A DNA stretch of 64,000 nucleotides from Marinobacter profundi (GCF_002744715.1 NZ_KZ319373.1:156441-220440), one strand, 5' to 3'. Positions 1 through 10,969 are shown, counted from the stretch's first letter. The notes: generated by a model from the letters alone, not told the origin. A program made the numbers and translations.

Positions 1-111
1 CGTCAGCAGCTGATCAACAAGGCCCTGTTTTCCCGGGTCCTCGACGGTACCATTCATGCCCTGCATCCCAAAGCGTTTACGCCGGCTGAATGGGCGGCCC
101 GCCAGGGTTGA
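1..111 (+). CDS. ibaG: BolA-family protein, IbaG-like (3' end only)
   Basis: Only the last 36 codons are present, ending in TGA at 109-111. The visible tail contains the IHALHPKAFTPAEW stretch typical of the C-terminus of small BolA/IbaG proteins, which partner monothiol glutaredoxins in iron-sulfur/acid-stress physiology. In gammaproteobacteria ibaG commonly sits directly upstream of murA, as here (30 bp gap), which supports the call. The start lies outside the window. Confidence 0.8.
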   Translation, partial: RQQLINKALFSRVLDGTIHALHPKAFTPAEWAARQG

Positions 112-114
112 TGA

Positions 115-1419
<1,305 letters not shown>

Positions 1420-1431
1420 CCGGAAGGCGAC

Positions 1432-2085
1432 ATGACTGACTCCATCACCATCGCGCTGTCGAAGGGGCGAATTCTCAAGGAAACCCTGCCGCTGCTGAAA
1501 GAGGCGGGCATCGAGCTGCTGGATGACATCGAAAAATCCCGCAAGCTGGTGTTTCCCACTACCGACCCCAACGTGCGGGTACTGATCATCCGTGCCACCG
1601 ACGTGCCCACCTACGTGCAGTATGGCGGCGCCGACCTGGGGGTAACCGGCAAGGACGTGCTGATGGAGCACGGTGGCGAGGGGCTTTATGAGCCGCTCGA
1701 TCTCAACATCGCCCGCTGCCGCCTGATGACTGCCGGCCCCAAGGACCGGCAGCCACCCCAGGGCCGGCTCCGGGTCGCGACCAAGTTTGTCAACCTGGCA
1801 CGCCGCTATTACTCGTCCCAGGGCCGCCAGGCGGATATCATCAAGCTCTATGGCGCGATGGAACTGGCCCCGATCCTGGGCCTGGCCGATGAAATTGTCG
1901 ATATCGTCGACACCGGCAACACCCTGAAGGCCAATGGCCTGGAACCGCGGGAGCTGATCGAACACATCAGCACCCGCCTGGTGGCCAACCGCGCGTCGAT
2001 GAAGATGAAACACCAGTTGCTGCACCCCATCATCGAAAAGATGGGCGTTGCGGTAGAACGCCGAAGAACCGAAGAGATTGCCTGA
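1432..2085 (+). CDS. hisG: ATP phosphoribosyltransferase, short form HisG(S)
   Basis: First step of histidine biosynthesis: condenses ATP with PRPP. At 217 aa it is the short form that lacks the C-terminal regulatory ACT-like domain and in known systems needs the HisRS-like partner HisZ. The N-terminus ([17 protein letters not shown]) and the PRPP-binding loop [13 protein letters not shown] are intact. ATG start with a GGAAGG ribosome-binding site. No hisZ is in this window, so it must be elsewhere if the enzyme works like other short HisGs. Operonic with murA upstream and hisD downstream. Confidence 0.97.
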   Translation: MTDSITIALSKGRILKETLPLLKEAGIELLDDIEKSRKLVFPTTDPNVRVLIIRATDVPTYVQYGGADLGVTGKDVLMEHGGEGLYEPLDLNIARCRLMTAGPKDRQPPQGRLRVATKFVNLARRYYSSQGRQADIIKLYGAMELAPILGLADEIVDIVDTGNTLKANGLEPRELIEHISTRLVANRASMKMKHQLLHPIIEKMGVAVERRRTEEIA

Positions 2086-2138
2086 CTGCTCAATTTTGCC
2101 GAACGACACAACCCAAAGCTCATAGCGGGAATCTGACC

Positions 2139-3449
2139 ATGACTGACGTCACCATCAAGCGCCTGTCAGCCGCCCAGGCTGATTTCGATACAGCTCTTTC
2201 CACCCTGCTGGCCTGGGAAGACAGCGTCGACCACCAGGTCAACGAGGCGGTACGTCATATCCTGCATCAGGTCAGAACCCGCGGTGACGCAGCGGTACTC
2301 GAGTTCACCGAAAAATTCGATCAGGTCAGCGCTGCCAGCGTGGCCGAACTTGAAGTGTCCCAGGCCCGCCTGCAGGAAGCCCTTGAGCGCATCCCCCGGG
2401 ACCAGCGGCGCGCCCTCGAGCAGGCCGCTGACCGCATCCGCGATTACCACCAGCGTCAGTTGCAGAACTCCTGGCAGTACGAGGATGCCGACGGCACCGT
2501 ACTCGGCCAGAAAGTGACCCCGCTGGACCGGGCCGGCCTCTACGTACCCGGCGGTAAGGCCGCGTACCCGTCCTCGGTACTGATGAACGCCATTCCGGCG
2601 AAGGTTGCCGGCGTCAGCGAGGTCATCATGGTGGTACCGACCCCGGCCGGGGTAGTGAACGACATGGTACTGGCCGCCGCCGCCATCGCCGGCGTCGACC
2701 GCGTGTTCACCATCGGTGGCGCCCAGGCCGTGGGCGCACTGGCCTATGGCACCGACACCGTACCGGCCGTCGACAAAATCGTCGGCCCCGGTAACATCTA
2801 CGTTGCCACTGCCAAGCGCGAAGTCTTCGGCGTCGTCGGCATCGACATGATTGCCGGCCCGTCCGAGATCCTCGTCATCTGCGACGGCAAGACCGACCCG
2901 GACTGGATCGCCATGGACCTGTTCTCCCAGGCGGAACACGACGAACAGGCCCAGTCCATCCTTATCAGCCCGAGCCGCGACTACCTCGACCAGGTTGAAG
3001 CCAGCATCCGCAAACTGCTGCCCACCATGGAACGTGCCGACATCATCGCCACCTCCATCAGCAACCGTGCCGCCCTGATTGAAGTCGCCGACCTCAGCGA
3101 GGCCGCCGCCATCTCCAACCGCATCGCCCCGGAACACCTGGAGCTGTCCGTTGAAGACCCTGAAGCCCTGATCGAAGAAATCCGCCATGCCGGCGCCATC
3201 TTCAAGGGCCGCTACACCGCCGAAGCCCTCGGCGACTACTGCGCAGGCCCCAACCACGTCCTGCCCACCAGCGGCACCGCACGGTTCTCGTCACCCCTGG
3301 GCGTCTACGACTTCCAGAAGCGCTCCTCCATCATCGGCTTCAGCGCCAAAGGCGCCGACCGCATGGGACGCGTGGCCTCTGTACTGGCCCGGGGCGAAGG
3401 TCTGACCGCACACGCGCGGTCGGCTGAATATCGTATTAAAGAGAGCTGA
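2139..3449 (+). CDS. hisD: Histidinol dehydrogenase
   Basis: NAD- and zinc-dependent four-electron oxidation of L-histidinol to L-histidine, in the cytoplasm. 436 aa, normal length. Conserved [17 protein letters not shown] and [12 protein letters not shown] segments are present, as are the zinc/catalytic regions [10 protein letters not shown] and [20 protein letters not shown] start 53 bp after hisG with a GCGGGA-type ribosome-binding site. Followed by a 106-bp inverted-repeat element before hisC. Confidence 0.98.
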   Translation: MTDVTIKRLSAAQADFDTALSTLLAWEDSVDHQVNEAVRHILHQVRTRGDAAVLEFTEKFDQVSAASVAELEVSQARLQEALERIPRDQRRALEQAADRIRDYHQRQLQNSWQYEDADGTVLGQKVTPLDRAGLYVPGGKAAYPSSVLMNAIPAKVAGVSEVIMVVPTPAGVVNDMVLAAAAIAGVDRVFTIGGAQAVGALAYGTDTVPAVDKIVGPGNIYVATAKREVFGVVGIDMIAGPSEILVICDGKTDPDWIAMDLFSQAEHDEQAQSILISPSRDYLDQVEASIRKLLPTMERADIIATSISNRAALIEVADLSEAAAISNRIAPEHLELSVEDPEALIEEIRHAGAIFKGRYTAEALGDYCAGPNHVLPTSGTARFSSPLGVYDFQKRSSIIGFSAKGADRMGRVASVLARGEGLTAHARSAEYRIKES

Positions 3450-3470
3450 AGTTAACTCAACAGTATGGGA

Positions 3471-3576
3471 GGAGGGCGGGTAGTCCTTCCCGGGAATGTC
3501 GGAGGCCATGGATGGCCGGAGTCAAGCGCACATGGAGGTGCTTGCAGCGTTTCCCGGGAAGGACTACCCGCCCTCC
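3471..3576. repeat. 106-bp element with perfect 26-bp terminal inverted repeats
   Basis: Bases 3471-3496 are the exact reverse complement of 3551-3576 (26 of 26), enclosing a 54-base centre that itself contains a near-palindrome GGCCATGGATGGCC. It sits between hisD and hisC, ends 21 bp before the hisC start, and would form a very stable hairpin in the mRNA. It could be a small non-autonomous mobile element or a processing/attenuating structure. No target-site duplication is obvious. Confidence 0.75.
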
Positions 3577-3597
3577 GTTTCCTCAGGAGTATGTGTC

Positions 3598-4650
3598 ATG
3601 AGCAAGTTCTGGAGCCCATTGGTCGCAACGTTGGTGCCCTACACCCCGGGCGAGCAACCCAAAATCCCCAATCTGGTCAAACTCAACACCAACGAAAACC
3701 CCTACGGCCCAAGCCCCAAAGTCATCGAGGCCATCAAAACCGAACTCAATGACAACCTGCGCCTCTACCCGGATCCCGAAGGCGATGCCCTCAAAGCCGC
3801 CATCGCCAGCTACTACCAGGTAGACCGCAACCAGGTCTTCGTCGGCAACGGCTCCGACGAAGTGCTCGCCCACATCTTCTACGCCCTGTTCCAGCACGGC
3901 CAGCCGATCCTGTATCCGGACGTCACCTACAGCTTCTACCCGGTTTACTGCGGCCTCTACAACATCCCCAGTAACCCCGTCGCGCTGACCGACAGCTTCG
4001 AGATCAACCCGGAAGACTACAAACAGCCCAACGGTGGCATCATCTTCCCCAACCCGAACGCCCCCACCGGCCGCTACCTGCCGCTGGACCAGGTTGAGGA
4101 AATCCTTGCTGCCAACCCGGATCGAGTCGTGGTGGTGGATGAAGCCTATGTCGACTTCGGTGGCGAAACTGCCATCCGCCTGGTGACCAGGTACCCGAAC
4201 CTGCTGGTCTGCCAGACCCTCTCCAAGGCCCGCTCTCTGGCCGGCCTGCGGGTCGGTTTTGCGGTGGGCCAGGCGGAACTGATCGAGGCCCTCGAGCGGG
4301 TCAAGAACAGCTTCAACTCCTACCCGCTGGACCGCCTTGCCCTGGCCGGTGCGGTCGCCGCCTTTGAAGATCACGAATGGTTCGAGAAATGCTGCCAGGG
4401 CGTGATCGGCGAACGCGAACGGGTGACCGGCGCCCTCGAGGCGTTGGGCTTCGAAGTGTTGCCGTCCAAGGCCAACTTCATCTTTGCCCGCAAGCCGGGA
4501 GTTGAGGGCGAAGCCCTGGCCCGGGGGTTACGGGAGCAGGGCATCATCGTCCGCCACTTCAACAAGCCGCGAATCAGTGATTTCCTGCGCATTACCATCG
4601 GCACTGCCGAGCAGAACGACGCCCTGATTGCCGGCCTGAAATCGTTGTAG
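3598..4650 (+). CDS. hisC: Histidinol-phosphate aminotransferase
   Basis: PLP-dependent transamination of imidazole-acetol phosphate in histidine biosynthesis. The ATG at 3598 is chosen because an AGGAGT ribosome-binding site lies just upstream and the protein opens [12 protein letters not shown] like other HisC proteins. Reading further upstream only adds residues encoded by the inverted-repeat element. 350 aa. PLP signatures: [11 protein letters not shown] near residue 31, FPNPNAPTG near 150, DEAYVDF near 181 and the Schiff-base lysine K210 in [15 protein letters not shown]. Confidence 0.97.
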   Translation: MSKFWSPLVATLVPYTPGEQPKIPNLVKLNTNENPYGPSPKVIEAIKTELNDNLRLYPDPEGDALKAAIASYYQVDRNQVFVGNGSDEVLAHIFYALFQHGQPILYPDVTYSFYPVYCGLYNIPSNPVALTDSFEINPEDYKQPNGGIIFPNPNAPTGRYLPLDQVEEILAANPDRVVVVDEAYVDFGGETAIRLVTRYPNLLVCQTLSKARSLAGLRVGFAVGQAELIEALERVKNSFNSYPLDRLALAGAVAAFEDHEWFEKCCQGVIGERERVTGALEALGFEVLPSKANFIFARKPGVEGEALARGLREQGIIVRHFNKPRISDFLRITIGTAEQNDALIAGLKSL

Positions 4651-4669
4651 GCTGAAGGAGGAAAGGCAA

Positions 4670-5413
4670 ATGGCACACCGCGACGACATTCTGCGCAAGA
4701 TCGATGAATGGCTGCTGCCGGAGAACTTCCAGGATTACTGCCCCAATGGCCTGCAGGTCGAGGGCAGGGCCGAGGTAAACCGCATCGTCACCGGAGTCAC
4801 CGCCTCCCAGGCCCTGCTGGACGCCGCGGTCGCCGCCGGTGCCGACATGATCCTGGTCCATCACGGTTACTTCTGGAAGGGTGAAGAGCCGAACGTCCGT
4901 GGCATGAAGAAGCGCCGCCTGAAGACCCTGCTCGACCACGACATCAACCTGGTGGCCTACCACCTGCCGCTGGATGACCATCCGGACTATGGCAACAACC
5001 GCCGCCTGGCTGAAGTGCTGGGCATCGGCCAGGCCCGGCCGCTGGAAGGGCTGGTCTGGCAGGGAGAGTTGGCTGACGCCATGTCGCCGGCGGACTTTGC
5101 CAGCCATCTCGCCGCAAAGCTCGGTCGCCAGCCATTACACGTGGGTGAGGGCAAGGCGCTGATCAAGCGGGTGGGTTGGTGCACGGGCGCGGCGCAGGGC
5201 TATATCACCAAAGCCCTGGAAGCGGGCCTGGATGCGTTCATCAGCGGGGAAATTTCAGAGCCTACCACCCATACCGCGCGGGAATGCGGCATCCACTACT
5301 TTGCCGCTGGCCACCATGCCACCGAACGTTACGGGGTGCAGGCGCTGGGGGAGGCGCTGGCAGGCGAGTTTGGCATCGCCCACCAGTTCATCGACTGTGA
5401 CAATCCGGTCTGA
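4670..5413 (+). CDS. Nif3-like dinuclear metal centre protein (YbgI family)
   Basis: 247 aa cytoplasmic protein of the Nif3/YbgI family, which forms hexameric rings with a two-metal site. The substrate is not established; GTP cyclohydrolase I type 2 is a frequent but uncertain annotation. Metal-site residues are visible in LVHHGYFW (around residue 63), YHLPLDDHPDYGNN and the C-terminal AAGHHATERYG. ATG start with an AAGGAGG ribosome-binding site 19 bp after hisC, so probably in the same transcript. Confidence 0.93.
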   Translation: MAHRDDILRKIDEWLLPENFQDYCPNGLQVEGRAEVNRIVTGVTASQALLDAAVAAGADMILVHHGYFWKGEEPNVRGMKKRRLKTLLDHDINLVAYHLPLDDHPDYGNNRRLAEVLGIGQARPLEGLVWQGELADAMSPADFASHLAAKLGRQPLHVGEGKALIKRVGWCTGAAQGYITKALEAGLDAFISGEISEPTTHTARECGIHYFAAGHHATERYGVQALGEALAGEFGIAHQFIDCDNPV

Positions 5414-5429
5414 GCGCCAGGGCGCTCAG
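5410..5429. terminator. Candidate bidirectional hairpin between nif3-like and yhcB
   Basis: CTGAGCGC (5410-5417), a 4-base loop, then GCGCTCAG (5422-5429). The stem overlaps the stop region of both convergent genes, so it could insulate transcription from both sides. No clear U-tract follows on either strand, so intrinsic termination is only inferred. Confidence 0.4.
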
Positions 5430-5857
5430 GCCCGTTCCTTCTTCGGCAGACCGTAATCTTCGGCCAGGGTGCCTTTTTCCCCGGGATCGCTTTTCGGTGC
5501 GTAATCCCGCGGCGGCTCGACGCCATCTTCCCGGACATCTTCCAGGCGGGCGCGGGAGGTCTCGCGCTCGAGCTCTGCCTGCCAGTCTTCATCGTTGCAC
5601 AACCGGTTGGCACCGCGGGCCATGTGCTGGTTTACATCCCGGTAGGCATCATTGAACCGGCGCAACAGGTGGGCAGATTCCATGAAGTGCTCGTTAACCT
5701 GAGCCTGGTAGCGGGTATATTCGCTTCTGAGTTCGTCTATCTGCTGTTCGGCGCGGCGCTGACGCAGAGTGGAACCCTGGCCGGAACGGCCAACCAGAAC
5801 CCCGATCACAACGCCCACAATCAGAGCGGCTACGGCGGCCAGAATCAGGTTTGTCAT
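5426..5857 (-). CDS. zapG: YhcB/ZapG family inner-membrane protein (DUF1043)
   Basis: 143 aa, a single N-terminal membrane segment (about residues 3-21, LILAAVAALIVGVVIGVLVG) followed by a charged, probably coiled-coil cytoplasmic region. E. coli YhcB/ZapG links cell division and envelope growth. The ATG at 5857 has an AGGAC-type ribosome-binding site and starts the membrane helix cleanly; further upstream in this frame lie REP-element sequences. Divergent from zapE, a classical neighbour. Confidence 0.85.
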   Translation of the reverse strand: MTNLILAAVAALIVGVVIGVLVGRSGQGSTLRQRRAEQQIDELRSEYTRYQAQVNEHFMESAHLLRRFNDAYRDVNQHMARGANRLCNDEDWQAELERETSRARLEDVREDGVEPPRDYAPKSDPGEKGTLAEDYGLPKKERA

Positions 5858-6002
5858 AAGCGGTGTCGTCCTTTTACAAATTGATGAGCAGTGCCCGTTA
5901 CCGGAGTATAACGTCCCAATCCGCTCCCGCCCATTGTTACCGGCTGAGCCAATCGTCGTATTGTTACTCGCCGATAGCCTGGCGAGGGCAAATGCCGGGT
6001 TC

Positions 6003-6142
6003 GGGGACAGACCCAAGGTCAGTCCCCACAGGTGGCCAGCGCGGCCCGGCACCGTGCCAGGGGGCTGACCTCGGGTCTGTCCCCGGAAGCCGGACAGCGC
6101 GGCCAAGTAGCGGACGAGGGGGCTGGCCTTGGGTCTGTCCCC
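6003..6142. repeat. REP cluster A, three copies
   Basis: Copies at 6003-6027 (forward), 6060-6084 (inverted) and 6118-6142 (inverted) in the 390-bp divergent gap between zapG and zapE. Each has 11-bp arms around three variable bases; two copies carry GGGGGC instead of GGGGAC. The rest of this gap shows no further gene. Any promoter for either gene must share space with these palindromes. Confidence 0.9.
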
Positions 6143-6247
6143 GGAAGCCGATCGCAAGCGGGCAGTTGCCCACAGAATGGCCAAAAAAGCCAAAATCGGC
6201 GACAATACGCCGCCGAAATTGAACGACCACCCATCGGGAAAGCATTA

Positions 6248-7387
6248 ATGACCGCTGCAAGTGTTGAACGTGTAGACAGCAACGCCCCTCTGACTCCCTG
6301 GCAACGCTACCAGGCCGACCTGGAACGCCCCGACTTCCACAAGGATGCCGCCCAGGAAGACGCCGTCAAACGCCTTCAGGCCCTCTACGACAAGCTGGTC
6401 GATGCCGAAAACGACCGTAACAAGGGGCTGGCCAAGCTGCGTCGCAAGCTCAAGAAAGGCAAGGAAGACCCGGTCAAAGGCCTTTACTTCTGGGGTGGCG
6501 TCGGTCGTGGCAAAACCTACCTGATGGACACCTTTTACGAATCCCTGCCGTTCGAGCGCAAAATGCGAGTGCACTTCCACCGCTTCATGCAGCGGGTGCA
6601 CAACGAACTGAAAACCCTCAAGGGCGAAAAGAACCCCCTCGAACAGGTCGCCCGACGTTTTGCCGATGAGACCCGGGTCATCTGCTTTGACGAATTCTTT
6701 GTCTCCGACATCGGCGATGCGATGATCCTGGCCACCCTGATGGATGGCCTGTTCAGTCGCGGTGTTACCCTGGTGTGCACCTCCAACATCGTACCGGACG
6801 GCCTCTACAAGGACGGCCTGCAGCGGGCCCGTTTCCTGCCTGCCATCGCACTGGTGAAGAAGCATACCGACGTGGTAAACGTCGACGGCGGCGTCGACTA
6901 CCGCCTGCGTACCCTTGAGCAGGCCGAACTGTACCATTCGCCGCTGGACCAGCAGGCCGACATCAGCCTGCGTAAAAGCTTTGATGCCCTGGCGGTGGAA
7001 GCCGGCAAACACAGTAAAACCATGGAAATCAACGGTCGCAAGATCCCCGCCCAGGCCCACGCCGATGACGTGGTGTGGTTCGACTTCAAGGACGTCTGTG
7101 ATGGCCCGCGCAGCCAGAACGACTACATTGAAATGGCCCGCCAGTTCCACGCCATCATCGTCAGCAACGTGCCGGTGCTCGGCGGCGACAAGGACGACCA
7201 GGCTCGCCGGTTCATCAACATGATCGACGAATTCTACGATCGCAATGTCAAGGTCATCATCTCGGCCGCCGCTCCGATCACCGCGCTCTATGCCGGCGGC
7301 CGGCTGAGTTTCGAGTTCGAACGTACCGAATCCCGCCTGCTGGAAATGCAGTCCCGGGAATACCTCGAAGCACCCCATAAACCATAA
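6248..7387 (+). CDS. zapE: Cell division protein ZapE (AFG1-like ATPase)
   Basis: 379 aa AAA-type ATPase that acts at the Z-ring in E. coli. P-loop GGVGRGKT at residues 83-90 and Walker B region VICFDEFFVSDIGDA are present. The ATG at 6248 begins MTAASVERVDSNAPLTPWQRYQ, the normal family N-terminus. The frame stays open upstream only because the REP palindromes translate without stops, so the longer form is rejected. Divergent from zapG with REP cluster A between. Confidence 0.96.
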   Translation: MTAASVERVDSNAPLTPWQRYQADLERPDFHKDAAQEDAVKRLQALYDKLVDAENDRNKGLAKLRRKLKKGKEDPVKGLYFWGGVGRGKTYLMDTFYESLPFERKMRVHFHRFMQRVHNELKTLKGEKNPLEQVARRFADETRVICFDEFFVSDIGDAMILATLMDGLFSRGVTLVCTSNIVPDGLYKDGLQRARFLPAIALVKKHTDVVNVDGGVDYRLRTLEQAELYHSPLDQQADISLRKSFDALAVEAGKHSKTMEINGRKIPAQAHADDVVWFDFKDVCDGPRSQNDYIEMARQFHAIIVSNVPVLGGDKDDQARRFINMIDEFYDRNVKVIISAAAPITALYAGGRLSFEFERTESRLLEMQSREYLEAPHKP

Positions 7388-7474
7388 GAATTCAGTACCA
7401 CTGAATCGACAGGCAACAGCGGACACATACAGCGCAGGGGTGCTTCCCTAAGGATCGCCCCGACTTCAGCAAAA

Positions 7475-7511
7475 CGTGAACCGATAACACGTGAACTTAC
7501 AACGCGTGAAC
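7475..7511 (+). repeat. Three CGTGAAC direct repeats, 15-bp period
   Basis: CGTGAAC occurs at 7475-7481, 7490-7496 and 7505-7511, exactly 15 bp apart, just upstream of the thiolase start at 7532. The spacing is regular enough to suggest a small duplication or binding sites in the leader, but no known operator was recognised. Confidence 0.6.
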
Positions 7512-7531
7512 TAAAACGAGAGATCCTTGAT

Positions 7532-8716
7532 ATGAGTAACGAAAACGTCGTAATTGTCAGCGGTGTCCGCACCCCGATGGGTGGCTTCATGGGCAGCCTG
7601 GCACCGGTCTCCGCGCCCGAGCTGGGTGCCATCTCCATTGCCGAAGCTGTCAAGCGTGCCGGCCTGCAGCCTGCGGATATCCAGGAAGTCATCATGGGCA
7701 ACGTGCTGCCTGCCGGTCTCAAGCAGGGCCCCGCTCGCCAGGCCATGCGTCAGGCCGGCCTGCCGGACAGCACCGGTGCCACCACCATCAACAAACTGTG
7801 TGGCTCCGGCATGAAGGCCGCCATGCTGGCCCATGACCTGATCAAGGCCGGTACCAACGACATCATGGTTGCCGGCGGCATGGAAAGCATGTCCAACGCA
7901 CCCTACGTCCTGCTGGGTGCCCGCCAGGGCTACCGCATGGGACCGGGCCAGGCGCCCCAGGACCACATGTTCCTGGACGGCCTGGAGGATGCCGAAACCG
8001 GCCGCCTGATGGGCGCCTTTGCCCAGGAAATGGCCGACAAGAAAGGCTACACCCGGAAAGACATGGACAACTACGCCATCTCCTCCCTCAAGCGGGCCCA
8101 GAACGCCATCAAAGAAGGCTTGCTGAAGGATGAAATCATCCCGGTCACCGTCAAGACCCGCAAGGGCGAAGTGGTCGTTGAAGACGATGAGCAGCCGCTG
8201 AACGCCAACCTGGAAAAGATTCCCACCCTGCGCCCGGCCTTCGCCAAAGACGGTACGGTAACCGCCGCCAACGCCTCGTCCATCTCCGATGGCGCCTCCG
8301 CGCTGGTGCTGATGCGGGAATCAGAAGCGGAAAAGCGTGGCCTCAAGCCGCTGGCCCGCATTGTTGCCCACAGCACCCAGTCCCAGCACCCGTCCGAATT
8401 TACCTGCGCACCGGTAGGGGCAATTGAAACCCTGCTCGCCAGGACCGGCTGGAGCAAGGATGACGTTGACCTTTACGAAATCAACGAAGCCTTCGCCATG
8501 GTCGCCATGATGCCGATCCAGGAGCTGGGCCTGGACCCGGAGAAAGTCAACGTCCACGGCGGCGCCTGCGCCCAGGGTCACCCTGTCGGCTCCACCGGCT
8601 CCCGCCTGCTGGTGACCCTGATGTACGCCCTGCAGCGCTACGGCAAGAAGAAAGGCATTGCAGCCCTGTGCATTGGCGGCGGCGAAGCTACCGCCATGGC
8701 CATCGAAATGCTCTGA
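7532..8716 (+). CDS. Acetyl-CoA C-acetyltransferase (thiolase)
   Basis: 394 aa thiolase, the length and motifs of biosynthetic/degradative acetyl-CoA acetyltransferases (AtoB/PhaA type). Acyl-enzyme cysteine C90 in NKLCGSGMK, the histidine near 350 in AQGHPVGSTGSR and the second cysteine near 380 in LCIGGGEATA make a full catalytic set. The usual GGAIALGHP motif reads GGACAQGHP here, a mild deviation. ATG start with a GAGAG-type ribosome-binding site. It stands alone, so the pathway (fatty-acid degradation, polyhydroxyalkanoate or ketone-body metabolism) cannot be fixed from context. Confidence 0.93.
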   Translation: MSNENVVIVSGVRTPMGGFMGSLAPVSAPELGAISIAEAVKRAGLQPADIQEVIMGNVLPAGLKQGPARQAMRQAGLPDSTGATTINKLCGSGMKAAMLAHDLIKAGTNDIMVAGGMESMSNAPYVLLGARQGYRMGPGQAPQDHMFLDGLEDAETGRLMGAFAQEMADKKGYTRKDMDNYAISSLKRAQNAIKEGLLKDEIIPVTVKTRKGEVVVEDDEQPLNANLEKIPTLRPAFAKDGTVTAANASSISDGASALVLMRESEAEKRGLKPLARIVAHSTQSQHPSEFTCAPVGAIETLLARTGWSKDDVDLYEINEAFAMVAMMPIQELGLDPEKVNVHGGACAQGHPVGSTGSRLLVTLMYALQRYGKKKGIAALCIGGGEATAMAIEML

Positions 8717-8728
8717 GCCTTCCCTCCG

Positions 8729-8832
8729 GGGGGCAGACCCAAGGTCAGTCCCCCGAACCCGCTCTCCAGGGGACAGACCCAAGGTCAGTCCCCGAACCAG
8801 CTCCCCAGGGGACTGACCTCGGGTCTGTCCCC
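8729..8832. repeat. REP cluster B, three copies
   Basis: Forward copies at 8729-8753 (GGGGGC variant) and 8769-8793, and an inverted copy at 8808-8832. The last two form a 64-bp inverted pair. The cluster starts 12 bp after the thiolase stop and occupies the first third of the 364-bp gap to the DUF1302 gene. Confidence 0.92.
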
Positions 8833-8947
8833 GAACCTGTCCCCCGCCATCCTCCCCGCTGGTTGCATCCCCAAATCTTGTCTATATTGTTGCTGTGCGA
8901 GCCCCCGCGGTAGAACGGCCAGAGGAGTGTGACTGCAAAATCATACT

Positions 8948-8961
8948 TTTGATCGATCAAA
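8948..8961. promoter_or_regulatory. 14-bp perfect palindrome upstream of the DUF1302 gene
   Basis: TTTGATCGATCAAA is a perfect palindrome about 120 bp upstream of the DUF1302 start. A second short inverted repeat (AGTGC at 8983-8987 with GCACT at 8999-9003) follows. They lie in the only likely promoter region of the DUF1302-DUF1329 pair and are candidates for a regulator site, possibly of the LuxR-type protein encoded downstream. The link is inference. Confidence 0.4.
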
Positions 8962-9080
8962 GCGCCCCATGGCGTTAGCTATAGTGCGATCATCACGAGC
9001 ACTGTGCATGAAACCTCCAAACATCGTGAATACCAAATAATCAGAGCAGCGACTCAGAACAACAATGGAGTAGCCTTCCA

Positions 9081-10934
9081 ATGACAAGAAAAACTCAGCA
9101 ATGGCAGCAATGGGCGAAATTGCCTCTGGCTGTGGCTGTTGCCGCAGGCGTATCCGGCCAGGCATCGGCGTTTTCGTTTTACGTGGGGGATGTCGAAGCG
9201 TCGTTGAACACCACGCTGTCAGCCGGTGCCACCTGGCGGACCGAAGACCGTGACAAGCGCCTGATCGCCCAGGGTAACCTAGGACCTGAATTTGCCAACA
9301 CCACCATCGGTGCCTCTACCAACAACTACGACGACGGCAACCTCAACTTCGAGAAGGGTGATACCGTCTCCAAGATCGTCAAGGGCAACACCGAGCTGTT
9401 CCTCAACTACAACGTGGACAGCAGTTTCCTGACCCGCGTCGGCGGCTTTGTCCGCGGCCGCTACTGGTACGATTTTGAACTCAAGGACGAAAGCCGCGCG
9501 ATGGACGACGTGGGCCAGGTCCGTGAGCTGAACAAAGACGCCAAGGACAATGCCTCCGGCGGCGAACTGCTCGACGCCTACGTGTTCTCCGACTGGTACC
9601 TCGGTGAAGTGCCACTGAGCGTCCGTTACGGCAAACAGGTGCTGAGCTGGGGTGAGAGCACCTTTATCCAGGGCGGTATCAACACCATCAACCCGGTCGA
9701 CGTTCAGGCCTTCCGTGCCCCCGGATCGGAGCTGAAGGATGCCCTGCTGCCGGTAGAAATGTTCTACATGTCCGCCGGTGTTACCGAGAACATCACCTTG
9801 GAGACCTTCGTACAGGCCGACTGGGAACCGGTTCGCCCGGATGACTGCGGTACCTTCTTCTCCACCAACGACTTTGCCGCCGATGGCTGTGGTCCGGTAC
9901 TGCTTGCCGGCCAGTTGCCGGATTCCGTGGTGCTGGCTCAGGGCCTGGTGGCGGACCGCCTGGCGGACCAGGAAGCGGACAGCAAGGACCAGTTCGGTGT
10001 GGCCATGCGCTGGTATGTGCCGGCCCTGAATGACTCCGAGCTCGGCTTCTACTACATCAAGTACAACAGCCGTCTGCCTTACGTCAGCGGTGTGGTGCGG
10101 GATCCTGCCAACGGCGAGAACCTGCCGAAGTACTTCATCGAATACCCGGAGAACATCAACCTCTACGGGGTAAGTATCAACACCACTACCCCGGGTGGCT
10201 GGTCGCTGGGTGCGGAATACAGCTATCGCGATAAAATGCCGTTGCAGTGGAACGCCTTCGAGCTGATCTTCGGCGGTAACGAAGTAATCAACCCGGAGAC
10301 CGGGCTGCCGGCAAGCTTGTTGCAGGTGCAGCGCGAGGCTGAGGCGGATGGCGCGTCACTGGATGGCCAGGCCACCAAGGGTTATGACAGCTTTGGCGTC
10401 TCCCAGGCCCAGTTCACCCTGATCAAGTTCTTCGACCAGGTCATGGGCGCCAGCCGGATGTCGCTGATCACCGAGTTCGGTGCCACCTACGTGCACGATC
10501 TGCCCGACCTGGATGAGGCCCGTTACGGCCGTTCCGGTACCTTCGGTATCGGTACCCTGCCGGGTGGCGCCTGCGACGGTACCGGCACCACCGGGACAGC
10601 GCTCAACATCAACACCAGCTACTGCACCAACGACGGTTTCACCACCGACTTCTCCTGGGGCTACCGCGCCCGTCTGGTGTGGGATTATCCGAACGCCATC
10701 GCCGGCATTAACCTGTCGCCGCAGCTGGCCTGGAGCCACGACGTCGAAGGTTATGCACCGCAGCCGGGTGGCAACTTCAACGAAGGCAACAAGGCTATCG
10801 GTGTCTCGCTGCAGGGCGTTTACCAGAACAAGATCACCGGCAACATCGGTTACACAAACTTTTTCGGTGGCAAACCGTATAACGAGTTGACCGACCGTGA
10901 TTTCGTAAGTGCGAGCGTCTCTTACTCGTTCTGA
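9081..10934 (+). CDS. DUF1302 family envelope protein
   Basis: 617 aa with a signal peptide ending near ASA-FS (residue ~31) and a beta-rich, aromatic sequence ending in ...SVSYSF, the terminal phenylalanine typical of outer-membrane barrels. Matches DUF1302 by its overall pattern (YGKQVLSWGES, FIQGGINTINPVD, RWYVPALNDSELGFYY). The molecular function is not established; such genes pair with DUF1329 and occur near lipid, steroid or hydrocarbon metabolism genes. Followed after 35 bp by the DUF1329 gene, so co-transcribed. Confidence 0.9.
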   Translation: MTRKTQQWQQWAKLPLAVAVAAGVSGQASAFSFYVGDVEASLNTTLSAGATWRTEDRDKRLIAQGNLGPEFANTTIGASTNNYDDGNLNFEKGDTVSKIVKGNTELFLNYNVDSSFLTRVGGFVRGRYWYDFELKDESRAMDDVGQVRELNKDAKDNASGGELLDAYVFSDWYLGEVPLSVRYGKQVLSWGESTFIQGGINTINPVDVQAFRAPGSELKDALLPVEMFYMSAGVTENITLETFVQADWEPVRPDDCGTFFSTNDFAADGCGPVLLAGQLPDSVVLAQGLVADRLADQEADSKDQFGVAMRWYVPALNDSELGFYYIKYNSRLPYVSGVVRDPANGENLPKYFIEYPENINLYGVSINTTTPGGWSLGAEYSYRDKMPLQWNAFELIFGGNEVINPETGLPASLLQVQREAEADGASLDGQATKGYDSFGVSQAQFTLIKFFDQVMGASRMSLITEFGATYVHDLPDLDEARYGRSGTFGIGTLPGGACDGTGTTGTALNINTSYCTNDGFTTDFSWGYRARLVWDYPNAIAGINLSPQLAWSHDVEGYAPQPGGNFNEGNKAIGVSLQGVYQNKITGNIGYTNFFGGKPYNELTDRDFVSASVSYSF

Positions 10935-10969
10935 GCGGCCCCGACATTCGTTTAACGAGGTAACAATAA

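Noticed and set aside
2166..3257. Open frame of 363 codons antisense to hisD
   Set aside because: It is the GC-rich shadow of hisD; composition is Gly/Val/Asp-rich with no family features.
6032..6247. N-terminal extension of ZapE through the REP region
   Set aside because: The added residues are translated palindromes; the ATG at 6248 gives the family N-terminus.
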